Source: Agromyces marinus (GTDB lineage: Bacteria; Actinomycetota; Actinomycetes; Actinomycetales; Microbacteriaceae). From it: a DNA stretch of 64,000 nt. The translations under genes and the position numbers were made by a program. The notes below the pieces were generated by a model. It was not told the origin of the DNA. It made no database searches and saw only the letters and a list, made by a program, of their open reading frames with translations. The stretch spans positions 124,001-188,000 of the forward strand of contig NZ_CP087879.1 of the NCBI RefSeq assembly GCF_021442325.1. The letters are read 5' to 3'. Of this stretch, positions 24,379 to 32,272 are shown one piece after another. Position 1 is the first letter of the stretch. The number at the start of each line of letters is the position of its first letter.

Positions 24379-25505
24379 CCGGAACCGACCTGGTCCTCGT
24401 GATCGCGGTTTCGGCGGGGATCGCCGCGATCGTCGGGCTCGCCGCGTGGCTGCTGCTGCGCCGCTTCGCGTGGGCGCCGATCGTGGTGCACCTCGTGACG
24501 GTCGTCGTCGCGGCGGTGGCATCCGTCGTCGGCGGCGTGCTCGTCGCGACCCAGGCGATGTACCTCTCCGATCACGACGCGCAGATCGCCCTCGTGATCG
24601 CGGTGACCAGCGGCGCGGTCGCGATCCTCACCGCGTCGATCCTCGGTGCCGAGATCGCGCGCGCGGCGCGCGTGCTGCGTTCGGCCGCGGAGGACCTGGG
24701 CCGGGGCGTTCCGGTCGTGCGGCGTCCGCTGCCGATCGGCGAGTTCCGGGCCGTGCTCGACGAGCTCGCGGCATCCGATGTCCGGATCCGGACGGCACGC
24801 GAGGAGCTCGAACGCCAGGAGCAGGCCCGGCGCGAGCTGGTGACGCGCGTCGCGCACGACCTGCGGGTTCCGCTGGCCGGCATCCGTGCCCAGGCGGAGG
24901 CGCTGCAGGACGGGCTGGCGCCCGACCCGGATCGCTACCTCGAGCGCATCGCGGCGCAGGTCGATCGGCTCGACGCGCTCGTCGCCGACCTGTTCGCGGT
25001 GTCGCAGATCGATGCCGGGACCCTGCGGTTGCGCACCGAGCGCGTCTCGATGGCGGATGTCGCGAGCGACGCCGTCTCGGAGCTCAGGGGCCTCGCGGGG
25101 GGCGCCGGGGTGTCGCTGGAGTTCACCGCGTCGGCCGCGGGCACGGTCGACGGCGACGCGGTGCAGCTCGGTCGGGTCGTGACGAACCTGCTCGCGAACG
25201 CGATGCAGCACACGCCGGCGGGCGGCCGTATCGCGGTCGCGGTCGCCGAGGACGACGGCAGGGTGCGGCTCGAGGTGGTCGACGGCGGGCCGGGGTTCGC
25301 CGTCGATGATCTTCCGCACGCGTTCGAGGCGGGCTGGCGCGGCTCGGATGCGCGCTCGCCGCACCGGCTCGACGTGACCGGCGGCGCGGGCCTGGGCCTC
25401 GCGATCGTGCGCGGCATCGCGCGCGCGCACTCGGGCGATGCGACGGTCGCGAACGCTGCGGGGGGCGGTGCCCTGGTGACGGTGATCCTCCCCGCCGCCG
25501 GCTGA
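24375..25505 (+). CDS. Membrane sensor histidine kinase
   Basis: A 376-residue kinase: three hydrophobic segments in the first 95 residues with very little extracytoplasmic sequence, a HAMP-like linker, the DHp H-box VAHDLRVPLAG (His161), an N-box with NLLANAMQHTPAGG, and the G-boxes VDGGPGF and GGAGLGLAIVRGIARAH. The absence of a large sensor domain suggests it senses within the membrane or through a partner. The GTG start overlaps the response-regulator stop by 4 bp. A weak hairpin follows. Confidence 0.92.
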   Translation: MTGTDLVLVIAVSAGIAAIVGLAAWLLLRRFAWAPIVVHLVTVVVAAVASVVGGVLVATQAMYLSDHDAQIALVIAVTSGAVAILTASILGAEIARAARVLRSAAEDLGRGVPVVRRPLPIGEFRAVLDELAASDVRIRTAREELERQEQARRELVTRVAHDLRVPLAGIRAQAEALQDGLAPDPDRYLERIAAQVDRLDALVADLFAVSQIDAGTLRLRTERVSMADVASDAVSELRGLAGGAGVSLEFTASAAGTVDGDAVQLGRVVTNLLANAMQHTPAGGRIAVAVAEDDGRVRLEVVDGGPGFAVDDLPHAFEAGWRGSDARSPHRLDVTGGAGLGLAIVRGIARAHSGDATVANAAGGGALVTVILPAAG

Positions 25506-25533
25506 CCCGCCCTGCCGCACGGTTGCCGGCGGG
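25506..25533 (+). terminator. Weak terminator hairpin after the kinase gene
   Basis: CCCGCC and GGCGGG pair around a loop of about 16 nt immediately after the kinase stop. The stem is short and there is no T-tract. Confidence 0.35.
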
Positions 25534-25591
25534 CGGGGCGGCTGGGATCATGGCGCGGGAACGCAGGTCCGAGCGACGCCATGGGGGCAGC

Positions 25592-26452
25592 ATGTCGAAC
25601 GATTCCGGAACGTACCCGCCCGAGGGGCCGACCGAGGAGATCCCGCCCGCGCAGGGCGAGGAGGAGCGCGAGCCGGCCCGTCGCAGTCGCGCGGCCGTCT
25701 GGGGCCTGGTCCTCGGCATCGTCGCCGTGGTGCTCGCGCTCGTCGGCATCCTCTTCGCGACCGGGGTGCTCGGCGGCGACGCGGAGCCGGCGGCGACCTC
25801 GTCGCCGTCCGAGATCGCGTCGGCGACCCCGTCGCCGAGTCCGGAGGACACGCCGACCGAGGCGCCCGCCGAGAGCGTCGGGGCCTGGGCGGACGACACG
25901 TGGGGCACGTTCACGACGGTTTCGCAGAACGGCAGCGGCGACGCCGTCGTCGAGCTGCCCGATGGCGTGACGGGCGGGATCGTCACGGCGAGGTTCGACG
26001 GCGATGACGACGCGGCGTTCACGCTGACCCTCCTCGACGCCTCGAACGCGCCGTCCGGCGACCCGCTCGTCGACGCGACCGACGACTACGAGGGCACGAC
26101 GGCGTGGGGCGTGGCGGATGCCTCGTCGGCTCGCGGCGTGCAGGTGACGGCGACCGGCCCGTGGACGCTGTCGATCGAGCCGATGTCGGCCGCCGCCGAA
26201 CTGCCGAACGCCGCGAACGGCGAGGACGACGCCGTCTACCTCCACGGCGGGGGCGCGGCGACGCTCGCGGCGACCCACACCGGCGACGACGCGGAGGACC
26301 GGTTCGTCGTCGCCCAGCAGGCGGGACGGGCGTTCGGCGGGGCGGCGCTCATCGACGTGACGGGTGCCTACGACGGCAGCGTGCCGCTCGCGGCCGGGCC
26401 GTCGGTCGTGACGGTCCGCGCGACGGAGGATTGGACGCTCTCGGTCGGCTAG
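25592..26452 (+). CDS. Membrane-anchored protein with an extracytoplasmic domain, unknown function
   Basis: About 286 residues: a charged N-terminus of roughly 35 residues, one transmembrane helix (about 39-60, VWGLVLGIVAVVLALVGIL), a Ser/Pro/Thr/Glu linker, then an extracytoplasmic beta-rich region containing two similar halves, each ending in a WTLSI or WTLSV strand. Two tandem copies of one beta domain are likely (inference). No catalytic motif is visible. The ATG at 25592 follows GGGGGCAG; an in-frame ATG at 25550 is possible. Confidence 0.65.
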   Translation: MSNDSGTYPPEGPTEEIPPAQGEEEREPARRSRAAVWGLVLGIVAVVLALVGILFATGVLGGDAEPAATSSPSEIASATPSPSPEDTPTEAPAESVGAWADDTWGTFTTVSQNGSGDAVVELPDGVTGGIVTARFDGDDDAAFTLTLLDASNAPSGDPLVDATDDYEGTTAWGVADASSARGVQVTATGPWTLSIEPMSAAAELPNAANGEDDAVYLHGGGAATLAATHTGDDAEDRFVVAQQAGRAFGGAALIDVTGAYDGSVPLAAGPSVVTVRATEDWTLSVG

Positions 26453-26463
26453 GGGTGTTCCTG

Positions 26464-26517
26464 CGCCGTGGAGGGCCTGTTCGCCGTGGAGGGCCTGTTC
26501 GTCGTGGAGGGCTCGTT
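26464..26517. repeat. Tandem repeat, 18-bp unit, three copies
   Basis: CGCCGTGGAGGGCCTGTT occurs twice exactly and a third time with two changes, in the 79-bp gap between convergent genes. I found no coding or hairpin role. Confidence 0.75.
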
Positions 26518-26531
26518 TCGGTGACCGGCCG

Positions 26532-27140
26532 TTACTTCGGTCGCGTCACTCCGCAGTTCGGTGGGAGCACGAGGGTGCATTCGGAACTCTGGATGGGAGG
26601 GGTGCCCGGTGCCGTGAAGTGAGCGACGACCGGCGGTGGGTCGTTCGGGTCGGGCGGCGTGGGTGTGTTCCCCCATGGGACGGTGATCGATCCGGCGATG
26701 TCGGCGACGTTCCCGCTGTTGCCGTTGCTGCCGGCGTTCAGGATCACGGTGACGGATTCGCCTGGAGCGAGCGTTGCCGGGAAGCCGACGACGACTCCGG
26801 TGAGCGAATCGACCGCGGCCTGGAAGAACAGGTCGATGTCGGCGCTGTCGTCCGTGACCACGATCTGATACTCCGGCTGGTTGTAGAGGTAGATCGTGTC
26901 GGGCGTCGAGTTGGTGACGGTGACCTCGAAGGCGTACCCCTTCGTGAACACGCCGGAGCACGACGCGCCGGGCAGTTTGCAGGCGCCGCCGATCGAGATC
27001 ACGGGTGCGTCGATCGATGCCGCGAATGCCGGCACGGGGGCCGACATCAGCAGCACGGGGACGGACCACGCCACGCCTCGTGCGACCGCGCGCCGGGTCG
27101 GCCCGCGTTTGGACTCGTCTGTCGATGATGAATGCTCCAT
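26532..27140 (-). CDS. Tat-exported surface protein, unknown function
   Basis: A 202-residue secreted protein. The N-terminus carries a twin-arginine signal (GPTRRAVARGVAWSVPVLLM, cleavage likely after PAFA). The mature part is beta-rich, with a disulfide-capable pair in GGACKLPGASC and later Cys residues, VTVTNSTPDTIYLYN, and LAPGESVTVILNAGS, which resembles a DUF11/immunoglobulin-like filler domain. TACCAT about 70 bp upstream is a possible -10, and GGAAGG precedes the ATG. It interrupts the 3' side of a GNAT gene remnant. Confidence 0.72.
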   Translation of the reverse strand: MEHSSSTDESKRGPTRRAVARGVAWSVPVLLMSAPVPAFAASIDAPVISIGGACKLPGASCSGVFTKGYAFEVTVTNSTPDTIYLYNQPEYQIVVTDDSADIDLFFQAAVDSLTGVVVGFPATLAPGESVTVILNAGSNGNSGNVADIAGSITVPWGNTPTPPDPNDPPPVVAHFTAPGTPPIQSSECTLVLPPNCGVTRPK

Positions 27141-27244
27141 GCCGCGCCTTCCGTAGGCCGCGCAGGTTCGGGATGCGCGGTGGGCGTTCGCGGGGGAGGC
27201 TCGACCCGATGGTAACCCGGATCGCCGGTTTCGGGTTGGAATGA

Positions 27245-27528
27245 ACGGCGTCGCCGTCGGCGACGAGTCGGCGCATCGCGGCGCGCGCCTCGGTGTGCTC
27301 GCGTGCCGCTTCGCGCTTCCGCTCGGGCCACGGGATGTAGCGCAGCACCTCGGGCAGGCGCTGGTACTCCCACACGTCGTCGGCGTCGTGGGCCGAGAGC
27401 GGGCGCAGCGTCATCCGCGCCGTGGCGAACGGGCGGTGTTCGATCTCGGCGACGTCGAACGGCAGGCGGAGTGCGGGTGGGCCGGCGTCCCCGGCCTCGT
27501 CGGGCCGGGCGTGGGGGGTGGAGGGCAT
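27245..27528 (-). pseudogene. GNAT-family N-acetyltransferase, N-terminal remnant
   Basis: The first 94 or so codons encode a normal start of a RimJ/RimL-type acetyltransferase (FATARMTLRPLSAHDADDVW, then QRLPEVLRYIPWPE). Homology stops abruptly at LVADGDAV near 27245, and the acetyl-CoA-binding half is missing. Beyond the break lies the promoter region of the secreted-protein gene. The frame stays open further only because GC-rich DNA has few stops. Most likely a gene broken by insertion or deletion. Confidence 0.6.
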
Positions 27529-27598
27529 CGAGGGCAGCGTACTCCGACCTCGGGCGACGGATGCCGCGCGGCCGGCGACGGATGCCGATGCGGGGGCG

Positions 27599-27604
27599 GA
27601 TAAT
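27599..27604 (+). promoter_or_regulatory. -10 element of a leaderless promoter (TetR gene)
   Basis: GATAAT, 6 nt before the ATG at 27611, which it supports as a leaderless start. Confidence 0.55.
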
Positions 27605-27610
27605 CGTTGG

Positions 27611-28192
27611 ATGCCGAAGATCAGCGCCCCGACCGTTGCGGAGCACCGCGCCGCGCAGCGTACCGCGCTGCTGCTCGCGACGCGCGAGCTGCTCGAGACC
27701 GAGGGCCTCGCGGCGGCGACCCCTGCCGCGGTGACGGGGCGTGCGGGGCTCTCGCGGTCCTCGTTCTACGAGTACTTCGCCTCCCGTGACGACCTGCTCG
27801 TCGCCGTGGCCCTGCAGGTCTTCGACGAGTGGAACGCGGAACTCGATGATGCGCTCGCGGCGGCGGAGCCCGGGATGCCGCGGTTGCGCGCCTACGTCAC
27901 CACTGCGCTCGCGATGACCGCCGACGGGCACCACCGCCTGGCGACGGTGCTCCGCGAGGCCGACCTCTCGCCCACGAGCCGTGAGGACATGATGGCCGTG
28001 CACGATCGGCTCACCTCGCCGCTCGTCCACGTGCTCGAGGATCTCGGCGTCGACGATCCGCGGGTGGTCGGCGCGCTCGTGCAGGGCGCCCTCGGCTCGG
28101 CGATGCTGCTCGTGTCGCACGGCGTGCCCGTGGAGCCCACCGCGGCCGGGTTGATCTCGATGCTCGAGCACGGCGTCGGGGCTTCCGCCTGA
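27611..28192 (+). CDS. TetR-family transcriptional regulator
   Basis: A 193-residue repressor with an N-terminal TetR helix-turn-helix (about residues 14-58; AAVTGRAGLSRSSFYEYFASRDDLLVAV) and a helical effector domain. It lies 78 bp upstream of a small membrane protein gene whose promoter carries a 17-bp dyad at 28217, the probable operator. The effector is unknown. The start is set by the leaderless -10. Confidence 0.88.
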   Translation: MPKISAPTVAEHRAAQRTALLLATRELLETEGLAAATPAAVTGRAGLSRSSFYEYFASRDDLLVAVALQVFDEWNAELDDALAAAEPGMPRLRAYVTTALAMTADGHHRLATVLREADLSPTSREDMMAVHDRLTSPLVHVLEDLGVDDPRVVGALVQGALGSAMLLVSHGVPVEPTAAGLISMLEHGVGASA

Positions 28193-28216
28193 ATTCGGAG
28201 CATCGAGCCTTTCCTG

Positions 28217-28233
28217 ACATACTGTCAGTATGT
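28217..28233. promoter_or_regulatory. TetR-type operator
   Basis: ACATACTGTCAGTATGT is a perfect 8+1+8 dyad in the gap between the TetR gene and the small membrane protein gene. It overlaps -10-like hexamers, so binding should block the downstream gene. The adjacent TetR protein is the likely ligand. Confidence 0.7.
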
Positions 28234-28270
28234 TGCCGACGGGCCGTCGGCATCCCCTGAACGGAGCTCG

Positions 28271-28633
28271 ATGGAAATCCTCAAGAACGTCATCCTCGCC
28301 GTGCACATCATCGGCGTCGCGAGCCTGCTGGGCGGCATCCTCGTCCAGCTCACCGCGCAACGCTCGGGTGCCGCGCGCATCATCCCCGCCATCGTCCACG
28401 GTGCGTGGACGATGCTCGTGACCGGCGTCATCCTCGTCGGCATGCAGTACCCGCTCGGTCGCGAGCCCGACAACCTGAAGATCACGGTCAAGCTGCTGAT
28501 CCTGGTCGGGATCATCGTGATCGTGCTCGTGAACCGCAAGCGCGAGACGCTCGCGCGATGGGTCCTGCCGACCCTCGCGGTGCTGACCACCGCCAACGTC
28601 GTCATCGCGACGGTGTGGCGGCAGTACGCGTAG
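28271..28633 (+). CDS. Small four-helix membrane protein, unknown function
   Basis: A 120-residue protein with four predicted membrane helices (about 7-27, 38-60, 72-86 and 96-114) and short loops. ACGGAG precedes the ATG. The operator upstream and the co-directional TetR gene suggest substrate-induced expression, and hence a transport or protection role (inference). I do not recognise a named family. Confidence 0.7.
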   Translation: MEILKNVILAVHIIGVASLLGGILVQLTAQRSGAARIIPAIVHGAWTMLVTGVILVGMQYPLGREPDNLKITVKLLILVGIIVIVLVNRKRETLARWVLPTLAVLTTANVVIATVWRQYA

Positions 28634-28651
28634 CCGACGGTCTCACGTCGC

Positions 28652-28688
28652 GACGACGGGCTCGGCCGCTCCGGCCGGGCCCGTCGTC
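28652..28688. terminator. Bidirectional terminator hairpin
   Basis: GACGACGGGC (28652-28661) pairs perfectly with GCCCGTCGTC (28679-28688), and the interior CGGCC/GGCCG extends the stem. It lies between the stops of the convergent small membrane protein gene and hemA. Confidence 0.6.
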
Positions 28689-28759
28689 ACGTCTGCAGCC
28701 GGCCCCGACCGCGCGAGGGTCGCCGACGGTGCCCGACGGGCCGTCGGCCCGACGGTCTG

Positions 28760-30139
28760 TCAGCGCGCGTCGGCTGCGGGCCGAGCGTCGTCGGCGCGGC
28801 CGACCTCTGCGACGGCGGATGCCTCGGCCCCGGCGTCGTGCCGGATGCCGAAGATCGCATCGAGCCCGTCGAGCCACGCCTGCTGCTCGCCGTTGCGCGC
28901 GTACTCGCGCGACCGGACCATGGGCGTGTGCAGCAGCACTCCCGCCATGTGGCGCAGCGCCGCCTCGGTGCGCCCGTCGTCGTCCCCGCGCGAGCGGGCG
29001 CGGTCGATCTCGGCGTCGAGCACGTCGAAGACGTGGCGCCGCAGCGCGACGACGGCGGGCGCGAGATCGAGCTCCTCGCCCACGGTGCCGAAGTTGCGGG
29101 CCGCGCGGTCGACGATCGCGCGTGCCGCGTCGGTCGCCCCGAACTCCTCGAGCGGGGCGTGGATCTTGATGGTCTCGAGGTCGAGCAGCTCGATGCCGTC
29201 GACCTCGGCGACGTCGGGGTCGACGTTGCGGGGCAGGCCCAGGTCGACGATGAGCTGGCGCGGCGCCGCATCGGGAACGGGGCGGGTGCCGGGCAGGAGG
29301 GCGATCGGCTGGGGGGCGTCGGCGACGCGGCGCTCGGCGCGCCCGATCTCGAGCAGGGCGCGGTCGACGACGTGGTGGTCGGCGGTCGTGCACGTCACGA
29401 CGAGGTCGGCGCCGGCAGCAGCGGCCGCATACCCGGAGTGCTCCACGGCGGCGATGCCGTGGCTGGCGGCGAAGCGCGTCGCGCGCCCGGACGGGGAGTG
29501 CACGGTCACGTCGACGACGCCGCGGTCGCGGAGCGCGGCGAGCGACGCACCGGCGAAGCGGCCGGTCCCGACGAGCAGCACGCGCACCTTCGACCAGTCC
29601 TGGACGCGGCTCTCGGCGAGATCGAGCGCCAGGCGCACGAGCGAACGCCCCTCGGCGCCGATCCCCGTGCGGTTCTTCACCTTGCGCGAGGTCTGCGAGG
29701 CCCGCTGGAACAGCCGCTCGAGCTCGGGCGTGGTCGTGCCCTCGGCGCGCGCGCGTTCGAGCGAGCGTCGCACCTGACCGGCGATCTCGCCCTCGCCGAC
29801 GACGACCGATTCGAGCCCCGCCGCGACCGAGAACAGGTGGCCGGCGACGGCGTTGCCGTGCACGAAGCCGAAGGTCGACCGCAGCTCGTCGGGGGCGAGC
29901 CCTGCGACCTCGCCGACCGCGCGGATCGCGTCGTGCACCGGCCCGACGGGCGACTCGCCCTCGGGGATGTCGAGGTCGAGGTAGGCCTCGAAGCGGTTGC
30001 AGGTCGCGACGACGACCGCGCCGCGGACGGCCTTCTGGGCGCCCGCGAGCCGCGGAACGGCGTGTTCGGCGGTCGCCGAGAGCCGTTCGAGCATGTCGAA
30101 GCCGGCGTTCTTGTGGCTCGCGGTCAGGCAGATGAGCAC
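28760..30139 (-). CDS. hemA: Glutamyl-tRNA reductase
   Basis: A 459-residue NADPH enzyme that reduces glutamyl-tRNA to glutamate-1-semialdehyde, the first committed step of heme synthesis. The catalytic Cys47 lies in VVATCNRFEAY; VVGEGEIAGQVRRS and the nucleotide fold VLLVGTGRFAG are present. The GTG start is leaderless (-10 at 30146-30151). It is on the opposite strand to the other heme genes but within the same cluster; a convergent hairpin ends it. Confidence 0.95.
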   Translation of the reverse strand: MLICLTASHKNAGFDMLERLSATAEHAVPRLAGAQKAVRGAVVVATCNRFEAYLDLDIPEGESPVGPVHDAIRAVGEVAGLAPDELRSTFGFVHGNAVAGHLFSVAAGLESVVVGEGEIAGQVRRSLERARAEGTTTPELERLFQRASQTSRKVKNRTGIGAEGRSLVRLALDLAESRVQDWSKVRVLLVGTGRFAGASLAALRDRGVVDVTVHSPSGRATRFAASHGIAAVEHSGYAAAAAGADLVVTCTTADHHVVDRALLEIGRAERRVADAPQPIALLPGTRPVPDAAPRQLIVDLGLPRNVDPDVAEVDGIELLDLETIKIHAPLEEFGATDAARAIVDRAARNFGTVGEELDLAPAVVALRRHVFDVLDAEIDRARSRGDDDGRTEAALRHMAGVLLHTPMVRSREYARNGEQQAWLDGLDAIFGIRHDAGAEASAVAEVGRADDARPAADAR

Positions 30140-30145
30140 CGGACG

Positions 30146-30151
30146 ATTCTA
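30146..30151 (-). promoter_or_regulatory. -10 element of a leaderless promoter (hemA)
   Basis: TAGAAT on the minus strand, exactly 6 nt before the hemA GTG at 30139. Confidence 0.65.
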
Positions 30152-30230
30152 CCCGGGGTCGAAACCGCTCCTGACCGGCCGGGTCGCGGTTCGTCCGGGT
30201 GGGCGCCCGCTCGGTGCGCTTGGCGTGAGG

Positions 30231-30947
30231 TCAGGCGGCCGGGCGGTCCGACCTGATGATCGGGATCGCGCCGGTGACCGGGGGCACTTCCAGTCCCTCG
30301 GCGGCGAGGGCGACTCGGTGCCTCGCCTTCCAGGCGCGCACCACCGCATAGAACGGCGCATCGGTCAGCGCGTACCGGCCGGGGCGCTGGTCGCGCAGCA
30401 TCATCGGCAGTTCGACGCTCGCCCCGTCGCGTCGGATCCGGACCACCGCCACGGGAACGCTCGTGCTGCCGGCCACGGTCGAGTCCGCGCGGATGTTGCG
30501 CACCTCGCGCCAGGGGAACGCCGCGACGCGGCGGGGGCGTCGCCCGCCGCTCCAGAACCCGATGCCGGCGTCGTCGGCGACGATCGTGAATCGCGCGGGC
30601 AGCTCCGGTCTCCGGCCGCCCGGTCGCGTGAGCTCCTCGAGTCGGGCGACGAGTTCGCGATTGCGGATGCCGCAGCTCACGTCGCCCGACCGCACCGCCT
30701 CGAGCGCACGCCGACGTGCACGGGCGCGCGACGCGGCGATGCCGCGCACCGTCGCCGAGGCGAACAGGACGACGCCGGCGATCGCGGCGAGGCCCAGGGC
30801 GACGGGTGCGCCTTCGACCTCAGGGAGCGTCGTGACGAGACCCTCGACGCGGGTCCGGCCGACGAGCAGCGCGGTGATGAGCAGTGCGGCGCCGAGGGCG
30901 ACCGTGACGATGAGGGCCGTGCGGTGCCGAGTTGCGTGACTGGTCAC
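30231..30947 (-). CDS. Membrane protein with C-terminal PH-like region, unknown function
   Basis: A 238-residue protein: two N-terminal helices (about 12-32 and 48-70), then a basic, soluble region with RFTIVADDAGIGFWSGG and FPWREVRNIRAD, reminiscent of bacterial PH-like domains that begin 'f-W-x-e-V'. The GTG at 30947 has ACGGAG upstream. It is divergent from hemE and followed by hemA in the same direction. No role in heme synthesis is evident. Confidence 0.62.
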   Translation of the reverse strand: MTSHATRHRTALIVTVALGAALLITALLVGRTRVEGLVTTLPEVEGAPVALGLAAIAGVVLFASATVRGIAASRARARRRALEAVRSGDVSCGIRNRELVARLEELTRPGGRRPELPARFTIVADDAGIGFWSGGRRPRRVAAFPWREVRNIRADSTVAGSTSVPVAVVRIRRDGASVELPMMLRDQRPGRYALTDAPFYAVVRAWKARHRVALAAEGLEVPPVTGAIPIIRSDRPAA

Positions 30948-31129
30948 GTTGGTTCTCCGTTGGGGGCCGGAGGCGCGCCGTCGCACGGGGGCGGGACGCG
31001 TCGTCGTGGGGACGCACGACGCGACCGACCATACTGCCGCGGCTGCACCGCCGCCAGCCCCAGTTCTCCACGCGTGCAACGACAGTCCGCATCAGCCCGC
31101 GCCCAGTGTCGATGGGGGAGGATGTCACG

Positions 31130-32272
31130 GTGATCCTCTCCCCGCAGCATCCGCTCGCCGCCGGCCTCACGCACGACTCCCGCCTCGTCCGCGCCACGCG
31201 CGGCGTGCGCAGCGACACCCTGCCCGTCTGGTTCATGCGCCAGGCCGGACGCTCACTGCCCGAGTACCGCGAACTGCGCGTCGGGACGCGCATGCTCGAC
31301 GCGTGCCTCGACCCGGCCATGGCCGCCGAGATCACGCTGCAGCCGGTCCGCCGTCACGGCGTCGACGCCGGCATCTTCTTCAGCGACATCGTCGTGCCGC
31401 TGAAGCTCGTCGGCGTCGACGTCGAGATCCAGCCCGGGCGCGGCCCGGTGTTCGGCCGGGCGTACGGCGACGCCGCGGCCGTCGCCGAGCTCACCGCCAT
31501 CGACCCGGCGCGCCTCGACGAGGCATCCGCCCCCATCGCCGACGCCGTCGCGCGCACCGTCGCCGAGCTCGCGACGATCACGGCCCCGGGGGCCGCGACG
31601 ACGACGCCGCTCATCGGGTTCGCGGGCGCGCCGTTCACGCTCGCGGCCTACCTCGCGGAGGGCGGGCCGTCGAAGGACCACCTCGCGGCCCGCACCCTCA
31701 TGCACGCCGACCCGGGCGCGTGGCGCGCCCTCATGGAGTGGACGGCCGAGCTGACCGGCCGGTTCCTGCGCACCCAGGTGGTCGCGGGCGCGTCGGCCGC
31801 GCAGCTGTTCGACTCGTGGGCGGGCGGGCTCTCGCTCGCCGACTACGAGCGGCACGTCGCACCGGCGTCGGCCGCCGCGCTGGCCCACGTGCACGACCTG
31901 GCCTACGAGACGACGGATGCCGCCGGCGGAGCCGCCACCCACGCGGTCCCGGTCATCCACTTCGGCGTCGGCACGGGCGAGCTGCTCGGCGCGATGGGAG
32001 CCATCGGGGTCGACGTCGTCGGCGTCGACTACCGGGTGCCGCTCGACGTCGCGGCGCAGCGGGTCGGCGAGGGCGTGCCGCTGCAGGGCAACCTCGACCC
32101 GGCGCTGCTCGCGGCGCCGAGGCCCGCGCTCGAAGCCGCGGTGCGCGACGTCGTCGAACGCGGACGGACCGCGCCCGCCCACATCTTCAACCTCGGACAC
32201 GGGGTGCCGCCCGAGACCGACCCGGCCGCGCTGACCCGCGTCGTCGAACTCGTCCACGAGATCGGCCGGTGA
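31130..32272 (+). CDS. hemE: Uroporphyrinogen decarboxylase
   Basis: About 380 residues; converts uroporphyrinogen III to coproporphyrinogen III. The N-terminal signature PVWFMRQAGRSLPEYR, with its substrate-binding Arg residues, is present, as is FSDIVVPLKLVGVDVEI. The GTG at 31130 is preferred because GGGGGAGG lies 8 nt upstream; an in-frame ATG at 31112 is the alternative. The gene overlaps hemY by 4 bp (GTGA). Confidence 0.93.
   Translation: MILSPQHPLAAGLTHDSRLVRATRGVRSDTLPVWFMRQAGRSLPEYRELRVGTRMLDACLDPAMAAEITLQPVRRHGVDAGIFFSDIVVPLKLVGVDVEIQPGRGPVFGRAYGDAAAVAELTAIDPARLDEASAPIADAVARTVAELATITAPGAATTTPLIGFAGAPFTLAAYLAEGGPSKDHLAARTLMHADPGAWRALMEWTAELTGRFLRTQVVAGASAAQLFDSWAGGLSLADYERHVAPASAAALAHVHDLAYETTDAAGGAATHAVPVIHFGVGTGELLGAMGAIGVDVVGVDYRVPLDVAAQRVGEGVPLQGNLDPALLAAPRPALEAAVRDVVERGRTAPAHIFNLGHGVPPETDPAALTRVVELVHEIGR

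Noticed and set aside
28236..28250. CCGACGGGCCGTCGG dyad before the small membrane protein gene as a second operator or hairpin
   Set aside because: The dyad leaves a one-base loop, is of a GC-rich kind that arises often here by chance, and has no spacing relation to the start.
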